A model generated the notes under the pieces. That model ran no database searches, had not been told where the DNA came from, and saw only the letters and a list, made by a program, of their open reading frames with translations. A stretch of 64,000 nucleotides of DNA from assembly GCF_042679085.1 (NCBI RefSeq), contig NZ_JBHTLQ010000002.1, forward strand, positions 1-64,000, read 5' to 3'. A program made the translations under genes and the position numbers. The DNA is from Phenylobacterium conjunctum (GTDB taxonomy: Bacteria; Pseudomonadota; Alphaproteobacteria; Caulobacterales; Caulobacteraceae). Below are positions 32,342 to 40,612 of this stretch, piece after piece; position 1 is the first letter of the stretch; every line of letters begins with the position of its first letter.

Positions 32342-33306
32342 CCCAAGGCGGCGAGGCGGGGAAACAGGCGTTCGGCGTTCTCGCGGGCCACGGCCCGCAG
32401 GTCGTCGGGCGTCAGCCCCGCCTCGAGCTGGGCGATGTTGCGGGCGACGCCCATCTCGGGAGTGAAGGGCCAGTCGCTGCCGAACAGGATGTGGTCGAGG
32501 GGAGCGAGCGCACGCAGGACCGCCAGGCTGACCGGATGGCCTGAGAGGGCGACGTCGTAGTAGAGCCCCTGCAGCGCCTCGAAGGCTTCCTGCTCGGACA
32601 CCGGCCTTGGGGTGATGAAGGGCAGATTGGCGAAGGCGGCGATGCGGGCGGCCAGGGAGGGCAGGGCGCCGCCCGCGTGCGGCACGATCACCTTCAGGTC
32701 CGGGCAGGTCTGGAGGGTGCGGTTGTAGATCAGGTCGGTGACCGTCCGCGTCGTATCTAGCGGGAACTCCAGCAGCGGCGCGGGCCGGCCGAGGGCCACC
32801 GCGTCGAAACAGGCGGGGCTGGTGGGGTGGAGAAAGACGGTCGCCTTGCGCCGGTTGAGCTCGGCGAAGATGGGCGTGAAAAGTTCCGTACCCAGATAAT
32901 GTCCGTCGACATTGGTCTCCAGGATCACGCCGTCGACGCCAAGCTTGTCGAAGGCGTAGGCGATCTCGGCCAGCGCGGCGTCGATGTCGGGCAAGGGCAG
33001 GGTGGCGAAGAAGCCGAACCGCACCGGGTGAGCGCGCACCAGAGCGGCGCCGGCCTCATTGATCTCCCGGACCAAGCCCGGCCGCTCGGCCAGGGGCAGG
33101 AAGTGGGCCGAGGGCGAGGACAGGGAGACCATGGCGGTCTCGATCCCCTGGCGGTCCATCATCTCCAGGGCCGCGGCCTCGCTCCAGGCCGGAACGGGCA
33201 TGCCCCCGTCGACGGTGCGAAGGCCAGCCCGGTTGAGCGCCTCGGCGTAGACCGGCGGCAGGAAGTGCTGGTGGACGTCGATACGCCCGCAGGGGCAGAC
33301 GCCCAT
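32335..33306 (-). CDS. Metal-dependent amidohydrolase (ACMSD-like)
   Basis: The 323-residue TIM-barrel enzyme starts with the metal motif RIDVHQHF (His12, His14). It also has VFLHPTSP, VIVPHAGGALP and the late FGSDWPFTPE aspartate region. These are marks of the amidohydrolase-2 group that includes aminocarboxymuconate-semialdehyde decarboxylase and 2-hydroxy-aromatic decarboxylases. It could decarboxylate or hydrolyse a ring-cleavage or aromatic acid intermediate. Its ATG overlaps the stop of the upstream metallo-beta-lactamase gene (TGATG), so the two are translationally coupled. Confidence 0.85.
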   Translation of the reverse strand: MGVCPCGRIDVHQHFLPPVYAEALNRAGLRTVDGGMPVPAWSEAAALEMMDRQGIETAMVSLSSPSAHFLPLAERPGLVREINEAGAALVRAHPVRFGFFATLPLPDIDAALAEIAYAFDKLGVDGVILETNVDGHYLGTELFTPIFAELNRRKATVFLHPTSPACFDAVALGRPAPLLEFPLDTTRTVTDLIYNRTLQTCPDLKVIVPHAGGALPSLAARIAAFANLPFITPRPVSEQEAFEALQGLYYDVALSGHPVSLAVLRALAPLDHILFGSDWPFTPEMGVARNIAQLEAGLTPDDLRAVARENAERLFPRLAALGQ

Positions 33307-34262
33307 CAGAAGGTGTCCAGGTCGCGGGCGAAGTGGGTCGGGCCTGAATACTCCGCCGCGATCTGGGCGGCCGCGCCAGGTATCTCGGCGTCACGCAGGG
33401 CGATGTGGGTGAGGACAAGGGCCTTGGCGCCGCAGCCCTTGGCCAGCTTGCCGACCTCTTCAGGGGCCATGTGCTCCTGGCGGAAGTGAGCCTCGACGAT
33501 GGGCAGGGCGTAGGCGGGCACGTCCGGGCGCCGGCGGCGGATGTCCTCGATGGCCAGCTTGGGATCCATAATCTCGCTGACCAAAAGGTCAGAGCCCTGG
33601 CAGAGCTTGGCCACCTCGGCGCTCGGGCCGGTGTCGCCGGTGAACAGGATCGCGCGGCCCGGCGCCTCGAACCGGTAGGCCACGGACAGGGGACGGCCCT
33701 TGGCGGGCAGCGTGTCGTAGTGGCTGTTCTCGATGGCCTTCACCGTGATCTCGCCGACCGGGACACTGGCCCCGGAGGCCAGTTCCACGACGCTCAGGCC
33801 GAAGTCGGGGCCGCCTGTGCCCGGCGCCCGCATGGTGCTGACCGCCTGGGTTCCGGGGCCGATGGCGGCGATCAGGTGATCTACGGTCTCCTTCAGGCCG
33901 GGCGGGCCATAGAGGGTGAGCGGTGTAGTGTAGCCCGCCTGGTAGCGCAGGCTGAGCAGGCCGAAGAGCCCGCCGGTGTGGTCGAAGTGCAGGTGGCTGA
34001 TGAAAACGGCCTTCAGGTCGCCAATGGCCACGCCGGCCCGAGCCAACTGGTCCGCGGCGCCGTCGCCGGCGTCGACCAGGATCGCGTCGCCGCCATAGCG
34101 GACCAGGCTGGAGGCCTCGAAGCGCTGCGGATTGGGGATCGGGCCGGAGTTGGTGCCAAGGGTGGTGAAGGTCAGCTTCGGCGCCTCCGCCGCGCCCGCC
34201 GCCATCGGCAGGGCCAGAGCCCCAGCCAGCATCATCCCCGCCAGGCGTGTCGCACGGCCCAT
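33306..34262 (-). CDS. Secreted MBL-fold metallohydrolase
   Basis: The 318-residue protein has a signal peptide (about 1-25, LAGALALPMAAGA). The metallo-beta-lactamase motif HLHFDHTGG follows (His90, His92, Asp94, His95), with later ligands in ILFTGDTG and LVLTHIA. The RNase Z/arylsulfatase-like layout suggests hydrolysis of an ester or phosphodiester in the periplasm. It is the first gene of a two-gene unit with the amidohydrolase. A TGACT-N4-AGTCA inverted repeat lies 57-70 bp upstream of its ATG. Confidence 0.83.
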   Translation of the reverse strand: MGRATRLAGMMLAGALALPMAAGAAEAPKLTFTTLGTNSGPIPNPQRFEASSLVRYGGDAILVDAGDGAADQLARAGVAIGDLKAVFISHLHFDHTGGLFGLLSLRYQAGYTTPLTLYGPPGLKETVDHLIAAIGPGTQAVSTMRAPGTGGPDFGLSVVELASGASVPVGEITVKAIENSHYDTLPAKGRPLSVAYRFEAPGRAILFTGDTGPSAEVAKLCQGSDLLVSEIMDPKLAIEDIRRRRPDVPAYALPIVEAHFRQEHMAPEEVGKLAKGCGAKALVLTHIALRDAEIPGAAAQIAAEYSGPTHFARDLDTF

Positions 34263-34318
34263 GGTCGCCCCCCTTGGAACACGGGCGTTCGCGCCCTTGG
34301 TCCAAGGGGTATCAAAAA

Positions 34319-34332
34319 TGACTAATCAGTCA
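34319..34332. promoter_or_regulatory. Inverted repeat TGACT-N4-AGTCA, possible operator
   Basis: Five-base arms lie in an AT-rich patch upstream of the minus-strand MBL gene. On that strand TTGACT could serve as a -35 box, so the repeat would overlap a promoter. It resembles short TetR-family operators seen near lipid genes. Confidence 0.4.
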
Positions 34333-34343
34333 ATGTTTGATCG

Positions 34344-35531
34344 TCAGCCCTTGAGGATCAGGCCGGAGATGATGTTGCGCTGAACCTCGCTGGAGCCGGC
34401 GTAGATCGTCGCCGCGCGGTCGTTGAGGTAGAGCGCGGTGGCGGTCATGGCGTCCGTGGGGCCGACCCCGGACTGAAGGTCCAGGGCGTGCAGGGCGCCC
34501 GACTGGTCCGGGGCGGCATAGGCCCCGGCCATGTCCTGGGCGGCTTCATCGACCAGCTGCAAAAGCTCCGTGCCCTGAAGTTTCAGCATCGAGCTGGCCG
34601 CGCCAGGGTTTTCGCCCCGCGACAGCTTGGAGACGATGCTGTGCTCTGTGGCCTCCAGGGCGTCGATGGAGGCGGCGAGGCTGGCCAGCCGGGTGCGGAC
34701 GGGATCTCCCGGGCGGTTGAGGCCGCGATCATCGGCCATCGTCCGCAGACGGGACCACCGGCGGCGCAGGCGCGGCGCGTACTGGCCGCCGCGCTCGTGG
34801 CTGAGCAGGAACTTGGCGACGCCCCAGCCCTCGTTCTCCTTGCCGACCAGGGCGGTGACCGGCACGCGAACCTGGTCGAAGAACACCTCGTTGACCTCGT
34901 GGTCGCCGGCCAGGGTGATGATCGGTCGGACCGTGATCCCGGGCAGGTCCATGTCGAAGACCAGGAAGCTGATCCCCGCCTGGGGCTTGCCCTCGGTGTT
35001 GGTGCGCACCAGGCAGAAGATGCGGTTCGACCAGTGGGCGTGGGTGGTCCAGATCTTCGAGCCGGTGATCACGTAGTGGTCGCCGTCGCGCACCGCCCGG
35101 CACTGCAGACTGGCGAGGTCCGAGCCGGAGCCCGGCTCGGAATAGCCCTGGGCCCACCAGTCCTCGCCGGTGGGGATGCGGGGCAGGTAGGCGGCCTTCT
35201 GCTCCGGCGTGCCGAAGGCGATCAGAACGGGCCCCAGCATACCGGTGGCGTTGGGAGTTACGGGCGGCGCGTCGGCGGCCACCAGTTCGCTGGCGAAGAT
35301 GTAGCGCTGGACCACGCTCCAGTCGCAGCCGCCATACTCCACCGGCCAGTTCGGCACGGCCCAGCCGCGGCGGTTGAGGATCGAGAGCCACTTCTGGGCC
35401 GGGGGCCGGTCGCAATAGACCCCGGCGCACAGGCGGCCGGCCAAGCGCAGGTCCTCGGTCAATTCGGCGTCGAGAAAGGCGCGCACCTCGTCGCGGAAGG
35501 CGAGGTCGGCGGGGCTCAGGTCCAGGCTCAT
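34344..35531 (-). CDS. Acyl-CoA dehydrogenase
   Basis: The 395-residue flavoprotein shows the family order. It has an N-terminal helical domain, a middle beta domain with QGYSEPGSGSDLAS and WTTHAHWSNRIFCLVRT, and a C-terminal helical domain ending with TIYAGSSEVQRNIISGLIL. FAD binding and acyl-CoA alpha,beta-oxidation are expected. It lies three bases after the enoyl-CoA hydratase stop, so the two enzymes catalyse consecutive beta-oxidation-type steps from one transcript. The branch resembles FadE-type dehydrogenases used on steroid, terpenoid or branched acyl-CoAs; the substrate is not certain. Confidence 0.88.
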   Translation of the reverse strand: MSLDLSPADLAFRDEVRAFLDAELTEDLRLAGRLCAGVYCDRPPAQKWLSILNRRGWAVPNWPVEYGGCDWSVVQRYIFASELVAADAPPVTPNATGMLGPVLIAFGTPEQKAAYLPRIPTGEDWWAQGYSEPGSGSDLASLQCRAVRDGDHYVITGSKIWTTHAHWSNRIFCLVRTNTEGKPQAGISFLVFDMDLPGITVRPIITLAGDHEVNEVFFDQVRVPVTALVGKENEGWGVAKFLLSHERGGQYAPRLRRRWSRLRTMADDRGLNRPGDPVRTRLASLAASIDALEATEHSIVSKLSRGENPGAASSMLKLQGTELLQLVDEAAQDMAGAYAAPDQSGALHALDLQSGVGPTDAMTATALYLNDRAATIYAGSSEVQRNIISGLILKG

Positions 35532-35534
35532 GGG

Positions 35535-36281
35535 TCAGCCCTTGCGCGCGGCGAAGGCGGCGATGCGGTCGCGCATGTCGGGGCCGACACCCTCGCCGCG
35601 ATAGACCTCGTGCGCCAGGCCGGCGGGCAGGGGCAGGCCGTCCGTGTGGTCGAGCAGCCGCTTGTTGGCCGCGTGGCTGAAGCTGGAATTGGCGGCGATC
35701 TCGGCCACCCAGGCGTCGATCCCGGCCTCGAAGGCGTCGTCGGCGAAGCAGGTGTTGGCCAGGCCCATGGCCTCAGCCTCGCGGCCGGAATAGGTGCGGC
35801 AGGTGAACATCATCTCCCGGGCCTTGGCCGAGCCGACGCGGCGCGGCAGGCGCTGGGACAGGCCCCAGACGGGGGTCAGCGCCCACTTGGCGTGGGTGTC
35901 GGCGAACTTGGCGCTCTCGGCGGCCAGGATCAGGTCGCCGGAGAGGGCGAGTTCAAGCGCGCCGGTGTAGCAGTGGCCATGGACGGCGGTGATGACGGGC
36001 AGGGGCAGGTTTGTGATCCGCTCGATCACCTTGGACTGGTAGTTGGGCTCGGGCAGCTTCTCGCCGGCGGCGATATCGCCGAGGTCGTGGCCGGCCGAAA
36101 AGCAGCGCCCGGCGCCGCGCAGCACCACGACGGCGACGCCGGACGGATCGGCGGCGATAGCCTTCACATGGGCGTCGAGGGCCTCGAACACCGGCACGTT
36201 CAGGGAGTTCAGCTTGTCCGGCCGGTTGAGGATGAGATGCGCCGCGGCGCCCCGCTGTTCGCGCAAGACCAGGTCCGACAT
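35535..36281 (-). CDS. Enoyl-CoA hydratase/isomerase family protein
   Basis: The 248-residue crotonase-fold protein has LNRPDKLNSLNVPVFEAL, the oxyanion-hole segment RCFSAGHDLGDIA, and ALSGDLILAAESAKFADTHAKWALTPVWG. The position of one usual catalytic Glu is occupied by other residues in the ALTPVWG segment, so isomerase or hydratase activity is open. Its ribosome site GGAGG (six bases before the ATG) sits in the 3' arm of an 11-bp hairpin at 36287-36314. It is coupled to the acyl-CoA dehydrogenase downstream. Confidence 0.86.
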   Translation of the reverse strand: MSDLVLREQRGAAAHLILNRPDKLNSLNVPVFEALDAHVKAIAADPSGVAVVVLRGAGRCFSAGHDLGDIAAGEKLPEPNYQSKVIERITNLPLPVITAVHGHCYTGALELALSGDLILAAESAKFADTHAKWALTPVWGLSQRLPRRVGSAKAREMMFTCRTYSGREAEAMGLANTCFADDAFEAGIDAWVAEIAANSSFSHAANKRLLDHTDGLPLPAGLAHEVYRGEGVGPDMRDRIAAFAARKG

Positions 36282-36286
36282 CGCAT

Positions 36287-36314
36287 TCCTCCTATCGTTT
36301 GCGCGATAGGAGGA
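36287..36314 (-). promoter_or_regulatory. Hairpin that would hide the hydratase ribosome binding site
   Basis: Perfect 11-bp arms TCCTCCTATCG and CGATAGGAGGA flank six bases. Read on the minus strand, the second arm contains the AGGAGGA Shine-Dalgarno located six bases before the ATG at 36281. It could control translation or, as DNA, be a 28-bp operator. Confidence 0.6.
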
Positions 36315-36348
36315 CGCTCACCCAAAGGCAGTCAATCGGGGCTTGGCC

Positions 36349-37263
36349 TTAGGCCAGGTCCGCGTAGCCCGCATAGGAGTGCTTGAGCGAGGCGTGGTTG
36401 AGCAACATCTCGCCGACCAGTCGCGCGCCCGTAGCGTCGAAGATCGAGGTCTTCACCCAGTAGGATTCGGTGCGCTTGCTCTCAGCCAGGGCGACGATCT
36501 CGCGGCGCAGGACATAGTCCTCGCCCACGAACAGGGGGCCGTCGATCAGCCGGATCTGCTGGTCGGCGAACAGGCCGACGGCCGGACCCTTCACCGGGAA
36601 CTGGGCCTCGCGGCTGGAGTATTCGGCCAGCACGCTGATCATCTCCAGCGGGATGATGGCCCGGCCCCAGGGCGAGGCCTTGGCGTCCGAGTACCAGGGG
36701 GAGTTTTCGGTGATCGCCGCCAGCTTCTGGTTCAGGCTGAAGGGATAGAGGGCGCCCATGTTCTGGTCCGGGTCCATGCGGACCCGCTCGTCCCTGGCGC
36801 CGGTCATGCCGACCTTGAGGTCCTCCAGGATCAACAGCTTGCCGGGCGGGCGCAGGGCGGCCATGCGCTGTTCGAGCAGGGTGGGGCCGTCCGCGTCGCC
36901 CAGGCTGACGCTGGCCTCCAGCACCGGAGTGCCGTCGGCCTTCTCGGCCCAGGCGCGGGTGGTGGTCGCGCCGTCCTTGGGCAGCTCGACAAAGGCGCGG
37001 ACGCTTTCGCCCTCAACCACCATGTTCAGATAGTGCGAGGAGATGCAGCCACGCTCGTACCAGGCCTGGCCCCAGATCTTCTCCATCAGCGGCGGGAACA
37101 GGCTGAAGTGCGTGGGACCCTCGATGGGGCCGGCCCGGAAGCCCAGCTTCTCGGCCATGGCGTCGTCATGGATGGAGGCGTGGCCGCCGTACTCCTGCTC
37201 CTGCAGCATCTGGCGGGGCTGGCGCAGGGGGCCGCAGAGGGCAAGGGGCGTGTCGAAGCTCAT
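36349..37263 (-). CDS. Double-hotdog (MaoC-like) hypothetical protein
   Basis: The 304-residue protein from ATG 37263 (MSFDTPLALCG) contains two hotdog-like halves. The first has HASIHDDAMAEKLGFRAGPIEGPTHFS, similar to the MaoC hydratase entrance, and the second includes GLFADQQIRLIDGPLFVGEDYVL. It may hydrate or bind an acyl-CoA. A longer frame begins at 37353 but overlaps the acyltransferase gene, so I reject it. It lies between the acyltransferase and the enoyl-CoA hydratase on the same strand, in an apparent lipid-metabolism cluster. Confidence 0.7.
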   Translation of the reverse strand: MSFDTPLALCGPLRQPRQMLQEQEYGGHASIHDDAMAEKLGFRAGPIEGPTHFSLFPPLMEKIWGQAWYERGCISSHYLNMVVEGESVRAFVELPKDGATTTRAWAEKADGTPVLEASVSLGDADGPTLLEQRMAALRPPGKLLILEDLKVGMTGARDERVRMDPDQNMGALYPFSLNQKLAAITENSPWYSDAKASPWGRAIIPLEMISVLAEYSSREAQFPVKGPAVGLFADQQIRLIDGPLFVGEDYVLRREIVALAESKRTESYWVKTSIFDATGARLVGEMLLNHASLKHSYAGYADLA

Positions 37264-37273
37264 CGGTGGGGTC

Positions 37274-37846
37274 CTATTGGAAGGTGGCCAGCTCAGGGTG
37301 CTTGGGCGTGCAGGTGCGATAGAAGGCGGCGAGCTTGGCCATGTCGGCCTCATAGTCGCCCGTGGGCATGACCGCCTCGGCGAGGCCCGCGACCTTGCGC
37401 TTGTAGTCCATCATCCCACAGACCATCGGCACGCCGGCGCCCAGGGCGATGTGGTAGAAGCCGGACTTCCATTCCCGGGCGCGGCCGCGGGTGCCTTCCG
37501 GCGCGATGGTCAGCATGAACTCGTCGCGGACGGCGAACTCATCGATCATCGCCTGGACCATGTTGTTGGCCTTGGAGCGGTCGATGGGCACCCCGCCCAG
37601 CTGGCGCATCATGCCGCCGAACGGCCAGCGGAACAGCGAGGCCTTGCCCATGAAGCTGAGATCCAGGCCCAGCGCCTTGGACGCCCCGATGAAATAGACG
37701 AAGTCCCAGTTGCTGGTGTGCGGCGCCGCGATCAGCACGAACTTGCGCGGATGGGGCGCTGAGCCCTCCACCTTCCAGCCTTGCAGCGCGAACCACGTGG
37801 ACAGGGCCCAACGGACCGTGCCCGCGACCAGGCCCAACTTCGCCAT
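37274..37846 (-). CDS. PlsC-like 1-acyl-glycerophosphate acyltransferase family protein
   Basis: The 190-residue protein has the acyltransferase motif HTSNWD (H-x4-D) near residue 43, a FMGKASLF segment, GGVPIDRS, and the APEGTR motif. These are blocks I to III of the glycerolipid acyltransferase family. It would transfer an acyl group to a lipid acceptor at the inner membrane. The ATG at 37846 follows GGAGG. It is ten bases upstream of the double-hotdog gene and divergent from metY. Confidence 0.85.
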   Translation of the reverse strand: MAKLGLVAGTVRWALSTWFALQGWKVEGSAPHPRKFVLIAAPHTSNWDFVYFIGASKALGLDLSFMGKASLFRWPFGGMMRQLGGVPIDRSKANNMVQAMIDEFAVRDEFMLTIAPEGTRGRAREWKSGFYHIALGAGVPMVCGMMDYKRKVAGLAEAVMPTGDYEADMAKLAAFYRTCTPKHPELATFQ

Positions 37847-38012
37847 GACGCCTCCACTCCCCAATGAACCGGATCATGGCCCGGCCCGGCGGGAAGGACA
37901 AATTGTCTATCACCCTCGTTGGGGAAAGCGCCGCTGCGGCATCTGGCCGGACCGGTCCCGAGGCCTATAGTGCGGCGCCTCAAGTACAGGCCGGAAAACG
38001 CCAGGAGTTCCC

Positions 38013-39311
38013 ATGACACAGCGCCCCCTTCACCCCGAGACCCTTGTGCTGCACGCCGGCTGGCGGGCTGATCCGGGCACCGGCGCGGTGGCCCCGCCGA
38101 TCTTCCAGACCACCTCGTACCAGTTCAATGACGCCGAGCACGCCGCCAACCTGTTCGCCCTGAAAGAAGGCGGCAACATCTATACCCGGCTGGGCAACCC
38201 CACGACCGGCATCCTGGAAGCCCGCATCGCGGCGCTGGAAGGCGGCGCGGCGGCGTTGGCCGTGGCCTCGGGCCAGGCGGCCTCGGCCTATTCGATCCAG
38301 AACCTGGCCCGGGCGGGCGACAACGTGGTGTCGTCCACCGACCTCTATGGCGGCACCTGGAACCTGTTCGCCAACACCCTGAAGGACATGGGGATCGAGG
38401 TCCGCTTCGTGGATCCGTCGGATCCTCAGGCCTTCCTGAAGGCCAGCGATGAGCGCACCCGGGCCTGGTACATGGAGACCCTGCCCAATCCGAAGCTGGT
38501 GGTCGCGCCGATGGCCGAGATCGCCGCGCTGGGCCGGCCCCTGGGCATCCCGCTGATCGTCGACAACACCGCGGCCCCGCTGCTCTGCCGGCCCTTCGAA
38601 CACGGAGCGGCGATCGTGGTCTATTCGACCACCAAGTTCATCGGCGGCCACGGCACCTCGATCGGCGGCATGATCGTCGATGGCGGCAATTTCGACTGGG
38701 CCGCGCACCCGCAGCGCCAGCCGAACCTGAACACCCCCGACCCCAGCTATCACGGCGCGGTCTGGAGCGTGGCGGCGGCGCCCATGGGGCCGGTGGCCTA
38801 TGTGCTGCGCGCCCGCACGGTGCTGCTGCGCGACCTGGGCGCGGCCCTGTCGCCCTTCAACGCCTTCCAGATCCTGCAGGGCCTGGAGACCCTGCCCCTG
38901 CGCATGGCCCGCCATTGCGAGAACGCGGTCAAGGTCGCGGCTTTCCTGAAAGGCCGCGATGACGTGACCGCCGTGATCCACCCCTCGGTGCAGACCGGCG
39001 TCCAGGCGGAGCGGGCGAACCGCTACCTGAAGGGCGGGCTTGGCGGCCTGCTGGGCTTTGAGCTGAAGGGCGGCCGCGAGGCGGGCCGGAAGTTCATCGA
39101 CGCGCTCGAGCTATTCTACCACGTGGCCAATATCGGCGACGCGCGCAGCCTGGCGATCCACCCGGCCTCGACCACCCACTCGCAGCTGACGCCGGAAGAG
39201 CAGGCGCAGTCGGGCGTGTCGGAAGGCTATGTGCGCCTGTCCATTGGCCTGGAGCACATCGACGACATCCTGGCCGACCTGTCCCAGGCCCTCGACAAGG
39301 CCAAGGCCTGA
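38013..39311 (+). CDS. metY: O-acetylhomoserine sulfhydrylase
   Basis: The 432-residue protein is a Cys/Met-metabolism PLP enzyme. It begins MTQRPLHPETLVLHAGW and has YTRLGNPTTGILEARIAALEGG, LIVDNTAAPLLCRP, and the PLP lysine in YSTTKFIGGHGTSIGG. The ending region contains SLAIHPASTTHSQLT and RLSIGLEHIDDI. It condenses O-acetylhomoserine with sulfide to homocysteine in methionine synthesis. It stands alone, followed by a strong terminator. Confidence 0.92.
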   Translation: MTQRPLHPETLVLHAGWRADPGTGAVAPPIFQTTSYQFNDAEHAANLFALKEGGNIYTRLGNPTTGILEARIAALEGGAAALAVASGQAASAYSIQNLARAGDNVVSSTDLYGGTWNLFANTLKDMGIEVRFVDPSDPQAFLKASDERTRAWYMETLPNPKLVVAPMAEIAALGRPLGIPLIVDNTAAPLLCRPFEHGAAIVVYSTTKFIGGHGTSIGGMIVDGGNFDWAAHPQRQPNLNTPDPSYHGAVWSVAAAPMGPVAYVLRARTVLLRDLGAALSPFNAFQILQGLETLPLRMARHCENAVKVAAFLKGRDDVTAVIHPSVQTGVQAERANRYLKGGLGGLLGFELKGGREAGRKFIDALELFYHVANIGDARSLAIHPASTTHSQLTPEEQAQSGVSEGYVRLSIGLEHIDDILADLSQALDKAKA

Positions 39312-39317
39312 CACGAA

Positions 39318-39351
39318 GACGCCCGCCCCACGGTCTCGCGGGGCGGGCGTC
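39318..39351 (+). terminator. Rho-independent terminator after metY
   Basis: A perfect 12-bp stem GACGCCCGCCCC/GGGGCGGGCGTC with a 10-nt loop starts seven bases past the stop and is followed by CCGGTCTTTG. Confidence 0.75.
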
Positions 39352-39373
39352 CGGTCTTTGGCGTCGTGCCCGC

Positions 39374-40354
39374 CTAGACGAACATCTTGTCCAGGCGGCC
39401 GCGGACGATCTGCGTCGCCTCGGCGATGATCCGGTCCATCAGTTCCTGAACGGTGGGGATGTCGTGGACCAGGCCCGCGACCATGCCGCAGGACCAGGCG
39501 CCGGCGTCCATCGCGCCCTCGGTCATGATCTTCGGGTAGACCCCGGCGACCTCGGTGATGATGTCCTCGAACTTCAGCTGGTCGCCCAGCTCCCGTTCCT
39601 TCTGCAGCAGGCGCTCCACGCCGGCGTTGGTCAGCACGCGCTCGGTGTTGCGCAGGGGGCGCATGACCAGGCGGGTGTCGAGCTCGCTGGCGGCGACGAT
39701 GGCCTGCTTCACGTTTTCATGCACCGGGGCTTCCTTGGTGGCGATGAAGCGGGTGCCCATGTTCATGCCGTCGGCGCCCAGCGACAGGGCCGCCACCAGG
39801 CTGCGGCCGTCGGCCATGCCGCCGGAGGCCAGGAAGGGGATCTTCAGTTCTTCGGCCGCACGCGGCAGCAGGATGAAGTTCGGCACGTCGTCCTCGCCCG
39901 GGTGACCGCCGCACTCGAAACCGTCCACGCTGACCGCGTCGCAGCCGATGGCCTCGGCCTTCAGAGCGTGGCGGACGCTGGTGCACTTGTGGATCACCTT
40001 GATCCCGTTCTCCTTCAGGATCGGCAGCCACTTGGCCGGATTGTTTCCGGCGGTCTCGACGATCTTCACGCCGCCCTTCACGATGGCCTCGACGTAGCCC
40101 GGATAGTCGGGCGGGGTGACCGAGGGCAGGAAGGTCAGGTTCACGCCGAAGGGCTTGGAGGTCATCTCCCGGCAGCGGGCGATTTCCTTGGCGAGGTCTT
40201 CCGGCGTGCGCTGGGTCAGGCCGGTGATGATGCCCACGCCGCCGGCGTTGGACACGGCTGCGGCCATCTCGGCGAAGCCGACATAGTGCATGCCGCCCTG
40301 CATGATCGGGTGCTCGATGCCGAGCATTTCGGTGATGCGGGTCTTGATGGCCAT
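39374..40354 (-). CDS. Nitronate monooxygenase-type flavoprotein
   Basis: The 326-residue FMN barrel starts MAIKTRITEMLGIEHPIMQGGMHYVG and has GGVGIITGL, GFECGGHPGEDD, and FLASGGMADGRSLVAALSLGADGMNMGTRFI. These are marks of the 2-nitropropane dioxygenase/nitronate monooxygenase family, which also includes enoyl reductases. It probably oxidises nitroalkane anions or another small substrate using FMN and oxygen. The start at 40354 follows GGGAG. It is convergent with metY. Confidence 0.85.
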   Translation of the reverse strand: MAIKTRITEMLGIEHPIMQGGMHYVGFAEMAAAVSNAGGVGIITGLTQRTPEDLAKEIARCREMTSKPFGVNLTFLPSVTPPDYPGYVEAIVKGGVKIVETAGNNPAKWLPILKENGIKVIHKCTSVRHALKAEAIGCDAVSVDGFECGGHPGEDDVPNFILLPRAAEELKIPFLASGGMADGRSLVAALSLGADGMNMGTRFIATKEAPVHENVKQAIVAASELDTRLVMRPLRNTERVLTNAGVERLLQKERELGDQLKFEDIITEVAGVYPKIMTEGAMDAGAWSCGMVAGLVHDIPTVQELMDRIIAEATQIVRGRLDKMFV

Positions 40355-40560
40355 GTGTGCGCGCTCCCTGGTCGCCGCCCGTCGCGGCGGCTCTTGATCC
40401 TCTCGGCCTGAACGGCCGGCGGCGCGGATCATAGGGCTTCGCGACAGCGTGACCAGACGGGACGCGACGTCAGCTGCGCCATCGGGCCTGCAAAGGCGCC
40501 CGGAAACTGGGCGGCCGCGCGGAACCTCGCCGAGGCTCCAACTTAGGGCTGGACGCCCAA

Positions 40561-40576
40561 TAATGTTATATCATTA
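40561..40576 (+). promoter_or_regulatory. Zur-like AT-rich palindrome upstream of the ABC/DUF3299 operon
   Basis: TAATG-TTATAT-CATTA is symmetric in 14 of 16 positions and is sharply AT-rich against its surroundings. It lies 36 bp before the ATG of the ATPase gene. Alphaproteobacterial zinc-regulator boxes contain a similar GTTATA core. The assignment to Zur is inference. Confidence 0.45.
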
Positions 40577-40612
40577 CGGTAGCGCGTCACTCCGAGGGAG
40601 ACGTGCGCCCGC

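Noticed and set aside
37264..37353. Longer start for the double-hotdog protein
   Set aside because: It would extend into the acyltransferase gene with low-complexity residues, while ATG 37263 begins the conserved part.
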